Below, piece after piece: positions 42,273-52,693 of a stretch of 64,000 bases of DNA (its first letter is position 1; each line of letters starts with the position of its first letter). The notes beneath the pieces are model-generated. The model ran no database searches. It was not told the origin of the DNA and saw only the letters and a program-made list of their open reading frames with translations. Source of the DNA: Bacilli bacterium (GTDB lineage: Bacteria; Bacillota_I; Bacilli_A; RFN20; CAG-826); contig JAKVOO010000001.1 in the NCBI GenBank assembly GCA_022482735.1, positions 615,699-679,698 on the forward strand, in the 5' to 3' direction. The position numbers and the translations under genes were made by a program.

Positions 42273-43172
42273 TTATTTTCCCTCTATATCATACTTGATT
42301 TTTCCAGCAGCAACATTAAGTAAGTGTTGACCATAATCATTCTTTTTCATTTTATTGCCACTCTCAATTAGTTCTTCTTTACTAATCCATCCATTTACAT
42401 AGGCAATCTCTTCAGGACATGATATTTTTATACCTTGATGTTCTTCCAAATACTTTATATAATTAGATGCATCAACCAAACTTTTATGAGTTCCAGTATC
42501 CAGCCAAGAGTATCCACGTCCAAGCGTTGTAACACTCAGTTTTTTTTCTTCTAAATAAATATTATTTAAGGATGTAATTTCAATTTCTCCTCTTGAACTC
42601 GGTTTGATTTTTTTTGCTAATTTTGAAACACCTTTAGGATAAAAATACAATCCAGTAACGCAATAATTTGATTTTGGATTTTTAGGCTTTTCTTCAATAG
42701 ATATCGCATTATTAAACTCATCGAGTTCAACTATTCCAAATCTTTCTGGATCCTTAACATAATATCCATAAATAGAGGCTAATCCACGTTCCGCATTTGA
42801 AACAGACTTTTTGAGATGTTTAATTAATCCTGCACCATAAAAAATATTGTCCCCAAGTATCATAGCACATGTATCGTTACCAATAAATTTTTCACCTAAA
42901 ATAAATGCTTGTGCAAGGCCATCAGGTGATGGCTGAACAATATAACTTAGATTTATTCCAAAATTACTTCCATTGCCTAATAATTGTTTCATTCTAGGAG
43001 TATCTTCAGGTGTTGAAATAATTAAAATGTCTTTAATTCCTGCAAGCATTAACGTACTTAATGGATAATATATCATTGGCTTATCATAAATTGGAAGAAG
43101 CTGCTTACTTGTAACCAATGTTAACGGATAAAGACGTGTACCTGAACCTCCAGCTAATATAATGCCTTTCAT
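42273..43172 (-). CDS. rmlA: Glucose-1-phosphate thymidylyltransferase
   Basis: 299 residues. [37 protein letters not shown] in parts, [43 protein letters not shown] and SWLDTGTH. Makes dTDP-glucose from dTTP and glucose 1-phosphate. One base after the flippase gene and one before rmlC. The short (RmlA-type) form. Confidence 0.97.
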   Translation of the reverse strand: MKGIILAGGSGTRLYPLTLVTSKQLLPIYDKPMIYYPLSTLMLAGIKDILIISTPEDTPRMKQLLGNGSNFGINLSYIVQPSPDGLAQAFILGEKFIGNDTCAMILGDNIFYGAGLIKHLKKSVSNAERGLASIYGYYVKDPERFGIVELDEFNNAISIEEKPKNPKSNYCVTGLYFYPKGVSKLAKKIKPSSRGEIEITSLNNIYLEEKKLSVTTLGRGYSWLDTGTHKSLVDASNYIKYLEEHQGIKISCPEEIAYVNGWISKEELIESGNKMKKNDYGQHLLNVAAGKIKYDIEGK

Positions 43173-43173
43173 T

Positions 43174-44706
43174 TTATTTCCTCCTAGTAATAATTTTTGT
43201 AAGTTTGATTTTATAGTAATAGAATTCCTTAGAACGAAAAGTTCCTAAAAAATAAATCAAAAAACTTATAACTGTACAAATAATCAGATAAACAAAGAAA
43301 TTTACAATATTTGACTCAAATGCAAGGCTTTTGCATATTACGACACACAATATTGTTGTTAGTATCATAATTAAAAGACTTTTAAACAAATATAACATAT
43401 AATCATAATATTTTTGATGTGGGAAAATATCTTTAAGTAATCTATGGTATATCCATGGAATATTAACTATAACAAAGCTAATTATTGTTGATATCAAAAC
43501 GCCATATAATCCGATAAAATTGATTAATACTAAATTCAAAACTAAATTTATTATTGCACCAATAATAGGTCTAAATCTATCTTTATGCCATGAGCCAGCA
43601 GCATCTTTGTAAAATTCTATTAAGGCCATAATTTCATAAGTATAGAAATATAAAGCAAAAAAGATTAGATAGTTGTCACTTAACATTAGTTCTTCACCAA
43701 CCCAAATAAACATAAATGGTTGGTATAAACATAACAAACAAGGTATTGAGAAATTAAGAAGTAATAAAATTATATATGAAAGCTTTTTAAAATCAGTATA
43801 ATTCTTCTCTTCTGTTTCTAGAATAATGCTATTACCAACTCCTGCTAGGCAAGATTTATATATAATAGAAAATATAGCAATTAAAGAGGTAATTATATAA
43901 AAATAATTTTGGTAAATTGTAAGTGTACTAAGTCCTAAGAAACTTGAAATTACGATGGTATCAAACGAATTATTAACTACTTGACCAATCTTGCTAGCAA
44001 ATAGGTCAAGGACCTTCTGGTTAACTTCTTTTTTTGTATCATAATCTATATTGCCTCGTGCTTGTAGATTAGGATAAAACTTGTTTGCAAAAAATGCTGT
44101 GACCAAATTAATTAATATTTGTGAAAATAAAGTTATCAATAAATATGCATAGTAGTTTTTTAAGAAAAGCAAGCATAATGCTTGAAGAATATATCGTATT
44201 GTAAAAATCACAATAGTAATAATTGAAGTGATATCATTTCGTTGATGCGCTAAAAACAAAGAATTTTTATATGCAAATAACCAATAAGAAAAAACCGTTG
44301 TGAATAAATTTAAAAAATATAAAATGTACAGATTAGTATCGCTAGGCAAATCACTTTTAATTAAGTACTGCAAAAATGGTGTGATTATTAATCCTATCAC
44401 TAAAACAATTGTGCCTATAATTCTATAATATATTTTATACAACTTCATTAGTGCACAAATTTTAGTCGTATCATTTTCACTAATTGGTTTATACATTGAA
44501 AAAACCAAAGCACTTCCAACTCCTAGTTCAGCAATATTTAATACTTGTATTATAGAGGTAAATAAGCTATTTAATCCCAAATATTCAACTCCAAGAGTAT
44601 ATATAAAAATAGTACGAAGGACAAATGGCATTAAAACCTGATATAGTTTTAGAACTATACCAAAAGCAGAGCCTTTTAACGCATTTTTCTTTCTCTCAAG
44701 TTTCAT
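43174..44706 (-). CDS. Wzx-type polysaccharide flippase
   Basis: 510 residues with about 12-14 hydrophobic helices, MATE/MVF-like. N-terminus [30 protein letters not shown] and [34 protein letters not shown] in parts is typical of the PST/Wzx family in Firmicutes. Flips lipid-linked repeat units across the membrane. It is the second flippase in the window: the other is part of the 1,363-residue fusion. Two flippases and two polymerases point to two polysaccharide systems. One base before rmlA. Confidence 0.92.
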   Translation of the reverse strand: MKLERKKNALKGSAFGIVLKLYQVLMPFVLRTIFIYTLGVEYLGLNSLFTSIIQVLNIAELGVGSALVFSMYKPISENDTTKICALMKLYKIYYRIIGTIVLVIGLIITPFLQYLIKSDLPSDTNLYILYFLNLFTTVFSYWLFAYKNSLFLAHQRNDITSIITIVIFTIRYILQALCLLFLKNYYAYLLITLFSQILINLVTAFFANKFYPNLQARGNIDYDTKKEVNQKVLDLFASKIGQVVNNSFDTIVISSFLGLSTLTIYQNYFYIITSLIAIFSIIYKSCLAGVGNSIILETEEKNYTDFKKLSYIILLLLNFSIPCLLCLYQPFMFIWVGEELMLSDNYLIFFALYFYTYEIMALIEFYKDAAGSWHKDRFRPIIGAIINLVLNLVLINFIGLYGVLISTIISFVIVNIPWIYHRLLKDIFPHQKYYDYMLYLFKSLLIMILTTILCVVICKSLAFESNIVNFFVYLIICTVISFLIYFLGTFRSKEFYYYKIKLTKIITRRK

Positions 44707-44711
44707 AGGTG

Positions 44712-45149
44712 CTACACCTCTTTTTTCGTTTTTATTACTGCCGGTATTCCAACAGCAATTGAGTTATCTGGCACATCAGTCAATACAACTGCATTAGCAC
44801 CTATAGATACATTGTTTCCAATTTTAATGTTACCTAAAACACACGCCCCCGCACCGATATAAACGTTATTCCCAATTGTTGGAGGCCCTTGCATTTTTCT
44901 ACAGCCTATTGTAGCATTTTGAAATATTGTGAAACCATCACCTATTTTTGCTCTTGGATGTATTACAATTCCAAGACCAAAATGAGCAATTTTCCAATTA
45001 TTTCCTATTTCTAAAGAGGCAGGTATGTCACATGAAAACTTGGTCCTTGTAACATAATCTAAAAATTTTGCAATTATTTTAAAATGATGGCTATAAAACC
45101 AATGCTTAATTTTCAGCAATCTAATAAATTTACTTTTGTTCTTCTTCAT
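44712..45149 (-). CDS. Serine acetyltransferase-like hexapeptide transferase
   Basis: 145 residues. Helical start with KHWFYSHHFKIIAKFLDY, then repeats: IPASLEIGNNWKIAHFGLGIVIHPRAKIGDGFTIFQNATIGCR in parts, IGNNVYIGAGACVLGNIKIGNNVSIGANAVVLTDVPDNSIAVGIPA. Short CysE-like proteins of this kind are common in EPS operons and acetylate sugars. It overlaps the upstream glycosyltransferase-like gene by 20 bases. A role in cysteine synthesis is unlikely given the missing N-terminal domain. Confidence 0.88.
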   Translation of the reverse strand: MKKNKSKFIRLLKIKHWFYSHHFKIIAKFLDYVTRTKFSCDIPASLEIGNNWKIAHFGLGIVIHPRAKIGDGFTIFQNATIGCRKMQGPPTIGNNVYIGAGACVLGNIKIGNNVSIGANAVVLTDVPDNSIAVGIPAVIKTKKEV

Positions 45150-46125
45150 TTTTTTTCCTCATATTGTTGATCAATTGTTCTAGTGAAAATAATTTTTTTT
45201 CATCATCGGAATATTCTATAAAAGGTGAATCCAAGAAATCTTTTATTGAATTGGTATTATCGCCCAAAATATAAATATTTTCTTTTTTAAAAAAAGGTTC
45301 ATTTTTTATAGAACAATTATTTGTAATAATTTTTTTATTATAAATAATTGCTTCGCATATATTTAAAGTTATACCAATGGAATTTTTTTGCATAATATCC
45401 AAAATGCATCTGCTTTTTAATAGATGCGATATTACATCATCATATTTCATATATGAAGATTCTATTATTTCATTTGGAACATTTGCAAAAGTATGATCGA
45501 CATTTGTACAATGAAAGTCACAGCGTAAATTATTTGCAACTCCAATATTAAAAACATCAATAATTTCTTCTAGTCTATTTTTTGCTTGTCCAACAAAAAA
45601 AATATCATTTACAACGTTACATGCTTCTATTTCATCTCGCTCATAAATTAAATAATTATAATCAAATCCATACTTACTTGCATCATTTTTATCAAATGCA
45701 AAAACATAATCAAATGTGCTTTTTAGACTGTCTAAAACTTTGTATTCTTTTGCGCCACTTTTTTCAACAATATTTGAAAAAAGATAGCATACCTTCAAAT
45801 TATCATGCTTTTCTTTTAAATATTTTATTAAATTAGGATCAAAAGAAAATCTATGCCAATCATAAACAAACATAATTGTTTCTTCTTCACCAATTTTCAA
45901 ACATCTATCTATGTTTGTATAAAACGGCTTTTTTAATGGAATTCTAATTTTTTTATTTAACTTTACAGAAAACAATAAATTACAGAGCCTCTTTTTTAAA
46001 ACGTTCCCCTCAAAAGGTATTTTAGAATTAAAAAATCGAATTTTATTTAAACTTATGTTCTTTTGCCAAGAGGCTTTACACCATTCATTAGATGTACCTA
46101 AAACAATAATGTCCATAATTTTCAC
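45130..46125 (-). CDS. Glycosyltransferase-like protein of unknown subfamily
   Basis: 331 residues, AT-rich codons. No signal peptide. It looks like a two-lobed GT-B-like protein: TSNEWCKASWQKNIS at the start, MFVYDWHRFSFDPNLIKYLK, IFFVGQAKNRLEEIIDVFN near the middle (start of lobe two), and SIGITLNICEAIIYNKKIITNNCSI (a donor-site-like region). This resembles capsular glycosyltransferases found in streptococcal and gut EPS loci, but no family is certain. Overlaps the acetyltransferase gene and lies three bases after the polymerase gene. Confidence 0.6.
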   Translation of the reverse strand: MKIMDIIVLGTSNEWCKASWQKNISLNKIRFFNSKIPFEGNVLKKRLCNLLFSVKLNKKIRIPLKKPFYTNIDRCLKIGEEETIMFVYDWHRFSFDPNLIKYLKEKHDNLKVCYLFSNIVEKSGAKEYKVLDSLKSTFDYVFAFDKNDASKYGFDYNYLIYERDEIEACNVVNDIFFVGQAKNRLEEIIDVFNIGVANNLRCDFHCTNVDHTFANVPNEIIESSYMKYDDVISHLLKSRCILDIMQKNSIGITLNICEAIIYNKKIITNNCSIKNEPFFKKENIYILGDNTNSIKDFLDSPFIEYSDDEKKLFSLEQLINNMRKKNEEEQK

Positions 46126-46128
46126 CTC

Positions 46129-47181
46129 CTAAAAAAAGAACTCATAAGGAACCACATTTGCGTCTGGGCCTAAAAAGAATAAAAAGTATATAATAAAAAC
46201 AACAATAGCGGCAGTTGAAATAATCATCTTTTCTTTTTTTATTTTGAATATTTCTAAGCTATTTGGGAAAAGAACGACATTAGCTATACCAAACAAATAT
46301 GAAACTCTAGAAAATTCTCCTAAAATAATAGTTAATGGAGAAATACATAATGCTAATGTTGAACATAAGAAAAGAACTTTATTAGCATTACTCTTTTTGA
46401 GATCATCCAAATATAAATAACTGATAATCCAAAACAACAAATTTATTGCGAATAAAACTAAGTTTTTACTTGTGGTTGAAACTTCATAACTCTGCCATCT
46501 TTCACTATCAGCTACTAACTTAAATAGTACATCTCTAATAGTAAAAGGCATCATTATAAAAGCAAGACATATTGCAAAAACAATTGGTGCTATTACTTTT
46601 TTCTTTAGAGGTATGAAACTAAGAGGTAACAAGATTAAAAATACAATACTAATTTGATGAAAGAAATATGCAAGAGCAACAAAGATAATAAACTTAAAAT
46701 ATTTTTTATTTATCAAGAAATATAATGCTAGAGCTAATAACGCCATCGCATTTACTTGTCTCATTAATGTAAATGAAATTTCAAAATAATGAAGTGACAT
46801 AAAACAAATAAAACTTATTAAAGAATTCTTTGAAAACTTGTATATAAGAAAACTAATACATATAATATAGGGCATCCCAAATAAAAATAAATACAGTTGA
46901 AAATTATCTCCAAAAATTCTTGTGAATAAATATGTCATTATTTGAAATCCATAGTCTTTTAATTCAAAAATAAATGAAAAATCATAATGGTATATTTGTA
47001 AAAAATGCGGTTTATAAACATATAATGTATCTGTTAAACCTAATTTTTCATTTCGCAATCCAACTATAAGTATCAAAACAATAGTACAAATAGTACAAAA
47101 AATTTTATTTCCATTTTTATACTTTTTTAAAATAAAATAAAGAGTTATGAATAAAATAAAAGTTAAAATATATATAATCAT
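46129..47181 (-). CDS. EpsG/Wzy-family polysaccharide polymerase
   Basis: 350 residues, about ten hydrophobic helices. LILIVGLRNEKLGLTDTLYVYKPHF, a conserved early motif (R near helix two, D-T-x-x-Y), and ISFTLMRQVNAMALLALALYFL (MRQ motif) are typical of the EpsG family. It polymerises repeat units on the outer face of the membrane. Overlaps the upstream glycosyltransferase by four bases. Distinct from the O-antigen ligase type in region 2. Confidence 0.9.
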   Translation of the reverse strand: MIIYILTFILFITLYFILKKYKNGNKIFCTICTIVLILIVGLRNEKLGLTDTLYVYKPHFLQIYHYDFSFIFELKDYGFQIMTYLFTRIFGDNFQLYLFLFGMPYIICISFLIYKFSKNSLISFICFMSLHYFEISFTLMRQVNAMALLALALYFLINKKYFKFIIFVALAYFFHQISIVFLILLPLSFIPLKKKVIAPIVFAICLAFIMMPFTIRDVLFKLVADSERWQSYEVSTTSKNLVLFAINLLFWIISYLYLDDLKKSNANKVLFLCSTLALCISPLTIILGEFSRVSYLFGIANVVLFPNSLEIFKIKKEKMIISTAAIVVFIIYFLFFLGPDANVVPYEFFF

Positions 47182-48362
47182 ATCTTATCCTTTCTTTCAT
47201 TTTTCTCTAAGGAAGAAAAAACATCGAAAATTTGCTTAACATTTTTGCTCATAGTAAAATTATCCAAGCATGAATTATATCCGTTTTTTCTAACTAAATT
47301 ATATTCGTTTTCATCGGAAATAGCTTGTAGTATCTTGTTTGCTAAATCTATGAAATCACCTTGTTTATATAAAACACCTGTTATTCCATCTTCAATAATT
47401 TCAGGTGTTCCTCCAGTATTTGTTCCGATAACATATAATGAAGAACGCATTGCCTCTACTGTCACTCTTCCAAAAGTCTCACATATTGAACATACTAATT
47501 CAATATTCATCGACTCGCGAATTTTTTTTGTATCTGAAATTTCACCATGAAATATAACATTATTATTTAATCCTAGTTCATCTACTTTTTTATATAATTT
47601 TTCTGCATACCAATTTAAATGAGAACGTTTTGGACTACTACCAATTATATTCAAAATTAATTTTCGATTAGTTAATTTATTTTTTATAATATAGTTTATG
47701 GCATTTATAGCTTCTTCTTGAGCTTTATCAGGAACCAATCTTCCTACTATGCATATTTGAATTAAGTCATCAAATTTTTTTTCTTTAAATCCTGATTCTT
47801 CGTATGATACACCATTGTGAATTACAATTGACTTATCACTAGGAATATGCTTATCAAAATCTTGTTTTAATGCTTCCGATATTAGGATTATTTTATCAGA
47901 CATCCTATAAATATCCTTATAACTCCACTTACCCCACAAAGGTTTGACAGTTCCAAACTCTCTAACGTGAATTACGTGTGGGATATTTAAATATTTAGCA
48001 ATATTTGCCCCAATCATCGGAAGTCTAGTATTTGTATATACAAAATCAAGTCCTTTATTTTTAAATTTTTTGTAAAGTATTTTTGCTTGTATTTTTTCGA
48101 TATAGTACCCAATTTTAACCTTACATTTTCTCAAAAAATCTTTACCATCATTTCTTATACCTGAAACAACACCAAAATACTTAGCAGATACCCATTTGAC
48201 ACCTATTTCATCAAGTTTATCATTAAGTTTTCCTTTCGACTTAGGCAATAATACTTCAACTTCTACATTATATTTATTGACTAAATCAGTTATAACTGAA
48301 AAAAGTGAGCGGTTGGCTCCACCACTAAAATTTGAATCATGTGTAACAACTAGAATTTTCAT
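47178..48362 (-). CDS. Glycosyltransferase family 4
   Basis: 394 residues, GT-B. SNFSGGANRSLFSVITDLV at the start, IPHVIHVREFG, ISEALKQDF, VIHNGVS, ICIVGRLVPDKAQEEAI and the donor site ICETFGRVTVEAMRSSLYVIGTNTGGTPEIIEDGITG (E-x7-E). Adds one sugar of the second polysaccharide. Overlaps genes on both sides by four bases (ATGA type), so translation is coupled. Donor unknown. Confidence 0.92.
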   Translation of the reverse strand: MKILVVTHDSNFSGGANRSLFSVITDLVNKYNVEVEVLLPKSKGKLNDKLDEIGVKWVSAKYFGVVSGIRNDGKDFLRKCKVKIGYYIEKIQAKILYKKFKNKGLDFVYTNTRLPMIGANIAKYLNIPHVIHVREFGTVKPLWGKWSYKDIYRMSDKIILISEALKQDFDKHIPSDKSIVIHNGVSYEESGFKEKKFDDLIQICIVGRLVPDKAQEEAINAINYIIKNKLTNRKLILNIIGSSPKRSHLNWYAEKLYKKVDELGLNNNVIFHGEISDTKKIRESMNIELVCSICETFGRVTVEAMRSSLYVIGTNTGGTPEIIEDGITGVLYKQGDFIDLANKILQAISDENEYNLVRKNGYNSCLDNFTMSKNVKQIFDVFSSLEKNERKDKI

Positions 48363-49489
48363 TTTAGCACTCCTTTCTTTCCTATAAGACTATAATAATA
48401 CTCTACCAATTTTTTTGATTCTATTTTTACATCATAATTAGCTAATCTCATTTTTTCAATTTGGTTCTCACGTTCAGTTTCATTCAATAAAACTGACATT
48501 TGTTTCGCCCAAGTTTTAGCGTTCTCATTCAAACTAAGGTGTTTTACACTATCAGTTATATCTACTTCATTAGGAACATTAGTAGAAACTAAACAAGGTA
48601 ATCCAGAAGTTTGAGCCTCATTAATAACATTGCCAAGGCCTTCATAAAGAGAAGGAAACACAAAAATATCCATAGCTTGCATTAATTCATTAATATCGAA
48701 TCTAGTTCCAAAAAAAAGTACAGAATTATCAAGCTCTAGTTTTTTAACCTTTTCCATAATAGTATCATACATTTTTCCATCACCAACTAAAAGTAGTAAA
48801 GCATTTTCGTGTGTTTTTTTAAACTCAGAAAAAACATCCAAAAGAAACATATGATTTTTTTGCGTAGACAATCTTCCAACATGACCAACAATAATTTTAT
48901 TTTTCCAATTTTCTCTTTCTCTAATTTTTTCTCTTATTTCTTTTGAAAAACTAAATTTTTGTAATTCAAGAGCATTATAAATAATTTTTACCTTTCCCTG
49001 TGAGAAGTCTTTTTTACCAAACATCCATTCACCTGCATGTCTTGAACAAGCTGCATAATCAGTTGCTACAAGTTTCACCGAAGGCTTCAGCAAATTCTTT
49101 AAAATAGATTTCCCTTTTTCATATTTAAAATTAGAAGTAGAATGATTTGATGCTAATCTTACTGAAGCTCCACCTAATTTTGCTGAAAATAACGGAAAAA
49201 AGCTTAGCGAATTAAGTTGAGAATGAACAACATCATAATTTCCACTTTTTACTATTTTTTTAATTTGTCTACAACTTTTAATCAAATGTTTAGAATAATA
49301 GTCTACATTAAAGACTTTATCACCATATTTTTCTAACTCTTCTTTAAATCTAGGCAAACTTGGTCCATAAAACAAAAAATCCATAGCAATTTGGTCATGA
49401 TCAAAGTTTTTATAATAATTTAAAGCAATTGCTTCGGTTCCACCCGAAGCACATTCACCAATAATTCTTAAGACATGGATTTTTTTCAT
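48359..49489 (-). CDS. Glycosyltransferase family 4 (EpsF-like)
   Basis: 376 residues, GT-B. HVLRIIGECASGGTEAIALNYYKN, YDVVHSQLNSLSFFPLFSA, ACSRHAGEWMFG, KIIYNALELQKF, VGHVGRLSTQKNH and FPSLYEGLGNVINEAQTSGLPCLVS (E-x7-E). This arrangement is like EpsF of Bacillus EPS operons. Transfers a sugar to the growing repeat unit. Starts 17 bases after the broken ugd copy. Confidence 0.92.
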   Translation of the reverse strand: MKKIHVLRIIGECASGGTEAIALNYYKNFDHDQIAMDFLFYGPSLPRFKEELEKYGDKVFNVDYYSKHLIKSCRQIKKIVKSGNYDVVHSQLNSLSFFPLFSAKLGGASVRLASNHSTSNFKYEKGKSILKNLLKPSVKLVATDYAACSRHAGEWMFGKKDFSQGKVKIIYNALELQKFSFSKEIREKIRERENWKNKIIVGHVGRLSTQKNHMFLLDVFSEFKKTHENALLLLVGDGKMYDTIMEKVKKLELDNSVLFFGTRFDINELMQAMDIFVFPSLYEGLGNVINEAQTSGLPCLVSTNVPNEVDITDSVKHLSLNENAKTWAKQMSVLLNETERENQIEKMRLANYDVKIESKKLVEYYYSLIGKKGVLK

Positions 49490-49505
49490 AATAATAAACT
49501 CCTTA

Positions 49506-50848
49506 CTAGTCTCTACTAAATAAATCTCTAGTAAATATTTTTACCTTTACATCATCTAAATTGCTATCGTTTCTATTAGCTACGATAACCTTTGAAATTC
49601 TTTTAAATACCACCAAATCTTTAATTACTCTATTTTCAAAAAAAACATCATCATTCAAAGTTGGTTCATAAATAACTAAAGTAGCACCTTTTGCCTTCAA
49701 TCTTCTCATAACGCCTTGAATAGAAGATTGTCTAAAGTTATCGGAATTTGATTTCATTGTTAATCTATAAATACCAATAATAATAATATTACTTGGCGCT
49801 TTTTTATTCAATTCATCATCACTATTATCAGAAGCACATGCTTTTTCAAAAATTTCATCTGCAATAAAATCTTTTCTAGTTCTATTTGATTCAACGATAG
49901 CAGAAATTAAATTTTCTGGAACATCTTGGAAGTTAGCTTTTAATTGCTTTGTGTCTTTTGGTAAACAATATCCACCATATCCAAAGGATGGGTTATTATA
50001 ATGAGAACCAATTCTAGGATCTAAGCAAACTCCATCAATAATTGTTTTGCCATTTAATCCTTTAGATTCGGCATAAGTATCAAGTTCGTTAAAATATGCT
50101 ACTCTAAGAGCCAAATAAGTATTAGCAAATAATTTTACAGCTTCTGCTTCGGTCGATTCTATGAATAGAGTAGGGATGTCTTCCTTTATCGTACCTTCTT
50201 GTAATAATGAGGCAAATGTATGAGCAGCATTTTGAAGTGTTGCATTAGAAAGTGGGACTCCTACGATAATTCTTGACGGATATAAGTTGTCATATAACGC
50301 TTTTGATTCTCTTAGAAATTCAGGTGAAAAAATTATATTGTTTGTATTATATTGTTTTCTTATTTTTTCTGTATAACCAACAGGAATAGTAGATTTGATT
50401 ATCATTATGTCATTAGGATTAACTTTCAAAACTAATTCAATAACTTGTTCAACATATTTAGTGTCAAAATAATTCTTGACTGAATCATAATTTGTTGGTG
50501 TTGCAATAATAATAAAATCAGCTTCCTTATAAGCCGATTCTCCATCTAGTGTTGCAACCAAATTCAAATCTTTTTCTTTTAAGTATTTTTTGTATTTGAC
50601 AGAATAGTTATGTAGGAAAATGACGGCTGAAAATGTCGGTTTCTACAGAGACTATTCTTTTCTTTTGCTAAACGTCTCTTATGTCAAAAAAAGGAGAACT
50701 TACATGAGAAAAGACATGATGGAAAGGATGGAGTTCATGAAGAAACAAAATATTGAACCAAATTATGCTGAGACAGCAATACTGCTAACGATAACCCAAC
50801 ATAACCAGTACCAGCTACCGCGATTTTATATTTATTTTTAAATTTCAT
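49506..50848 (-). pseudogene. ugd: Second UDP-sugar dehydrogenase copy, cut by an IS21-like fragment
   Basis: The N-terminus starts at ATG 50848 after GGAGA: MKFKNKYKIAVAGTGYVGLS and then LAVLLSQHN, ending near 50762. After about 150 bases of foreign DNA the protein resumes ([20 protein letters not shown], about 50580) and runs intact to 49506 with [38 protein letters not shown] (catalytic Cys) and [16 protein letters not shown]. About 25-30 residues of the NAD-binding fold are missing, so this is not a simple insertion but a replacement. An inner Met (50567) could start a 353-residue product without the Rossmann loop, which should be inactive. Both ugd copies in the window are thus damaged. 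Confidence 0.88.
50611..50764 (+). mobile_element. Left-end remnant of an IS21-like element inside ugd
   Basis: Starts TGTAGGAAAATGACGG (50611) with a repeated (a)aaatg-cgg core, as IS21-type ends have. At 50704, after AAAAAGGAG, an ATG opens MRKDMMERMEFMKKQNIEPN, which matches the start of IstA-type transposases (MKKQNIxPNYAE). The reading ends near 50764 where ugd sequence resumes. The rest of the element and its right end are gone. The junction shows short overlap so the exact base is uncertain. Confidence 0.7.
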
Positions 50849-50893
50849 ATTTTTCTCTCCATTTATAATAATTTAGTTAATTATAAAATATTT

Positions 50894-51796
50894 CTATTCT
50901 CCACTCCTATCAGTAAGAACTCTCCAGAATCCTATTACCAAAATCTTAAAATCAAGCCATAAACTTCTTTTTTGTATATATTCAATATCTAAGTCAACCC
51001 ACTTATTAAAAGAGATAGAATGACGATTCTTTTGAATTTGCCAAAGGCATAATAATCCACCTTTGACCTTTAGACGCTGTCTTAGATATGGTGAATAATT
51101 ATCTACCTCAAATTCGCCAATCGGAGACCGAGGACCAATTACTGCCAGCTTTCCAATAAAGACATCCCAAATTTGAGGAAGCTCATCTAAGCTAGTCTTT
51201 CTTAAGAAATAACCGAATCTTGTAATTCTAGGATCATACTTTAATTTGAATGCAGGATCATCAGCTTCATTGATTCCATATTCAATGAGTTGTGCTTTCA
51301 TGGCTTCTGCACCTTTACACATAGATCTAATCTTGTGGAACTTAAATGGTACGCCATCTTTACCGATACGAATAGATGTGTAGATTGCTCCATGAACTGT
51401 TGGATCTTTTTCTCCATTAGGGTCAGGTACAATTTTAACTTCCCATTTTCTTCCATCTTTAGAATATTGAGCATCTCTTTTTCTCGTTTTTTCAGTTGCA
51501 GGTTTAATGTCTAGTTTGTATGTTTTTGCACCAGCATCTTCAACCCACTTGATAAACATTAAAATAAGCATAATCCATCCAAAGACTAATAAGAATAATC
51601 CTGAGGATACAATATCAAATGTTCTTTTTAAAAATCTATAAACGATACCACCATTGACTTTGATTTCAACATCTTCATCAGGTAATATAACTACCTCTGT
51701 TTTTACTGGTTCTTTTGTTACTACTTCTTCAATTTCTTTTTCGATAGTAGGAGCATCTGCTATGGCTACACTACTGTTTGGATTATTATGTTCCAT
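50894..51796 (-). CDS. Priming sugar-phosphate transferase
   Basis: 300 residues. N-terminal 60 residues are soluble and charged, then a membrane anchor (FDIVSSGLFLLVFGWIMLILMF) and a long insertion rich in K and D. Conserved core: GVPFKFHKIRSMCKGAE, DPRITRFGYFLRKTSLDELPQIWDVFIGKLAVIGPRSP, RLKVKGGLLCLWQIQKNRHS. It loads the first sugar 1-phosphate on undecaprenyl phosphate for the second polysaccharide. The last block departs from the usual GLTGLWQ in that GG-L-CLWQ is found; likely still active. It lies three bases after a truncated relative, so it may be the working copy. Confidence 0.85.
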   Translation of the reverse strand: MEHNNPNSSVAIADAPTIEKEIEEVVTKEPVKTEVVILPDEDVEIKVNGGIVYRFLKRTFDIVSSGLFLLVFGWIMLILMFIKWVEDAGAKTYKLDIKPATEKTRKRDAQYSKDGRKWEVKIVPDPNGEKDPTVHGAIYTSIRIGKDGVPFKFHKIRSMCKGAEAMKAQLIEYGINEADDPAFKLKYDPRITRFGYFLRKTSLDELPQIWDVFIGKLAVIGPRSPIGEFEVDNYSPYLRQRLKVKGGLLCLWQIQKNRHSISFNKWVDLDIEYIQKRSLWLDFKILVIGFWRVLTDRSGE

Positions 51797-51799
51797 ATC

Positions 51800-52522
51800 C
51801 TAATTCTCCTTCCAATTAAAAAATAAATTTGTTGCATTTAAAAATTTGGTAGGGAATAGTACCCCCCCCCCGCAAAAATTAACGGTCTGTGACGATTTGG
51901 CAATAGGTTTCTCTTGACTGGTCCACTCTTTTATTTTTTTAATTTTTTCGGTTAAAAAAAGGCTATTTTTCGCCTTAAAAGGTGAATCGAACGACTCGCG
52001 ATCTGTGCATGGCCGTGGTCCAACAAATGTCATATCGCCTTTCAAAATATTCAACAATTGGGGAAGTTCATCAAGGGATGTTTTCCTTAAGAAACGACCA
52101 TACTTAGTAACGCGGGGATCATTTTCCATTTTGAATGTCACTCCACCTTTGACTTCATTTTTTTCTAAGAGTTGACTTAACTCTTTTTCGGCATCTTTTC
52201 TCATTGATCTAAATTTATAAAAGCGAAATCTCTTGCCATTCTTACCAATACGAGTAGAGACATAAATCATCGGACCTTTAGACGTAAGCTTAACCACTAT
52301 GCCAATTATCAACATTGGTATAGCCAAAATGATCAGCGCAAAGATCGAGGCAACTATATCAAAAAGTCTCTTTATAAAAGTATACAAAAACTTTTTTTTG
52401 AAAATGATTGTTCTTGTCGTGTGTGATTGATTTAAGTACAAACAAAAGTTCAAGTTATCAATCCCATATTGATCAACCTTTAAGCGCTGTATATCGCCCT
52501 CGTTATTCATTTCAATTTCCAT
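51800..52522 (-). CDS. Priming sugar transferase with lost C-terminus (probably inactive)
   Basis: 240 residues; ATG 52510 (MNNEGDIQ) is an alternative start. One membrane anchor (FIKRLFDIVASIFALIILAIPMLIIGIVV in parts), then RFRFYKFRSMRKDAE, NDPRVTKYGRFLRKTSLDEL and GDMTFVGPRPCTDRESF. After GPRP the family sequence stops: the expected VKPGLTGLWQV end is absent and the tail is unrelated. A run of ten C (51862-51871; G on the coding strand) sits in the tail. None of the three frames after the run restores the family end. First gene of the operon after the predicted promoter. Confidence 0.75.
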   Translation of the reverse strand: MEIEMNNEGDIQRLKVDQYGIDNLNFCLYLNQSHTTRTIIFKKKFLYTFIKRLFDIVASIFALIILAIPMLIIGIVVKLTSKGPMIYVSTRIGKNGKRFRFYKFRSMRKDAEKELSQLLEKNEVKGGVTFKMENDPRVTKYGRFLRKTSLDELPQLLNILKGDMTFVGPRPCTDRESFDSPFKAKNSLFLTEKIKKIKEWTSQEKPIAKSSQTVNFCGGGVLFPTKFLNATNLFFNWKEN

Positions 52523-52599
52523 AATAATTTACTTGTTAATTCTCTTCCGAAAATAAGACTGAATCCACGAAAAAATAAGTACATTCAGTTATTGATATT

Positions 52600-52627
52600 A
52601 TTTTACCATAAGGTAATGTTTTAGCAA
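52600..52627 (-). promoter_or_regulatory. Predicted promoter of the second polysaccharide operon
   Basis: Minus-strand TTGCTA (52622-52627), 16-base spacer, TAAAAT (52600-52605), about 78 bases before the first gene. A small TTACC/GGTAA hairpin overlaps. The long leader may hold regulation but I see no known motif. Confidence 0.45.
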
Positions 52628-52693
52628 ACACTTGATGACCCATAAATGGCCAAAAAATGCTTTTTTTTAATTAGTCAAAACTAACGAAAACGA

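Noticed and set aside
50620..50841. Plus-strand 73-residue ORF inside the ugd region
   Set aside because: Its first 22 codons are an IstA-like start; the rest is antisense ugd. It is a remnant, not a gene.
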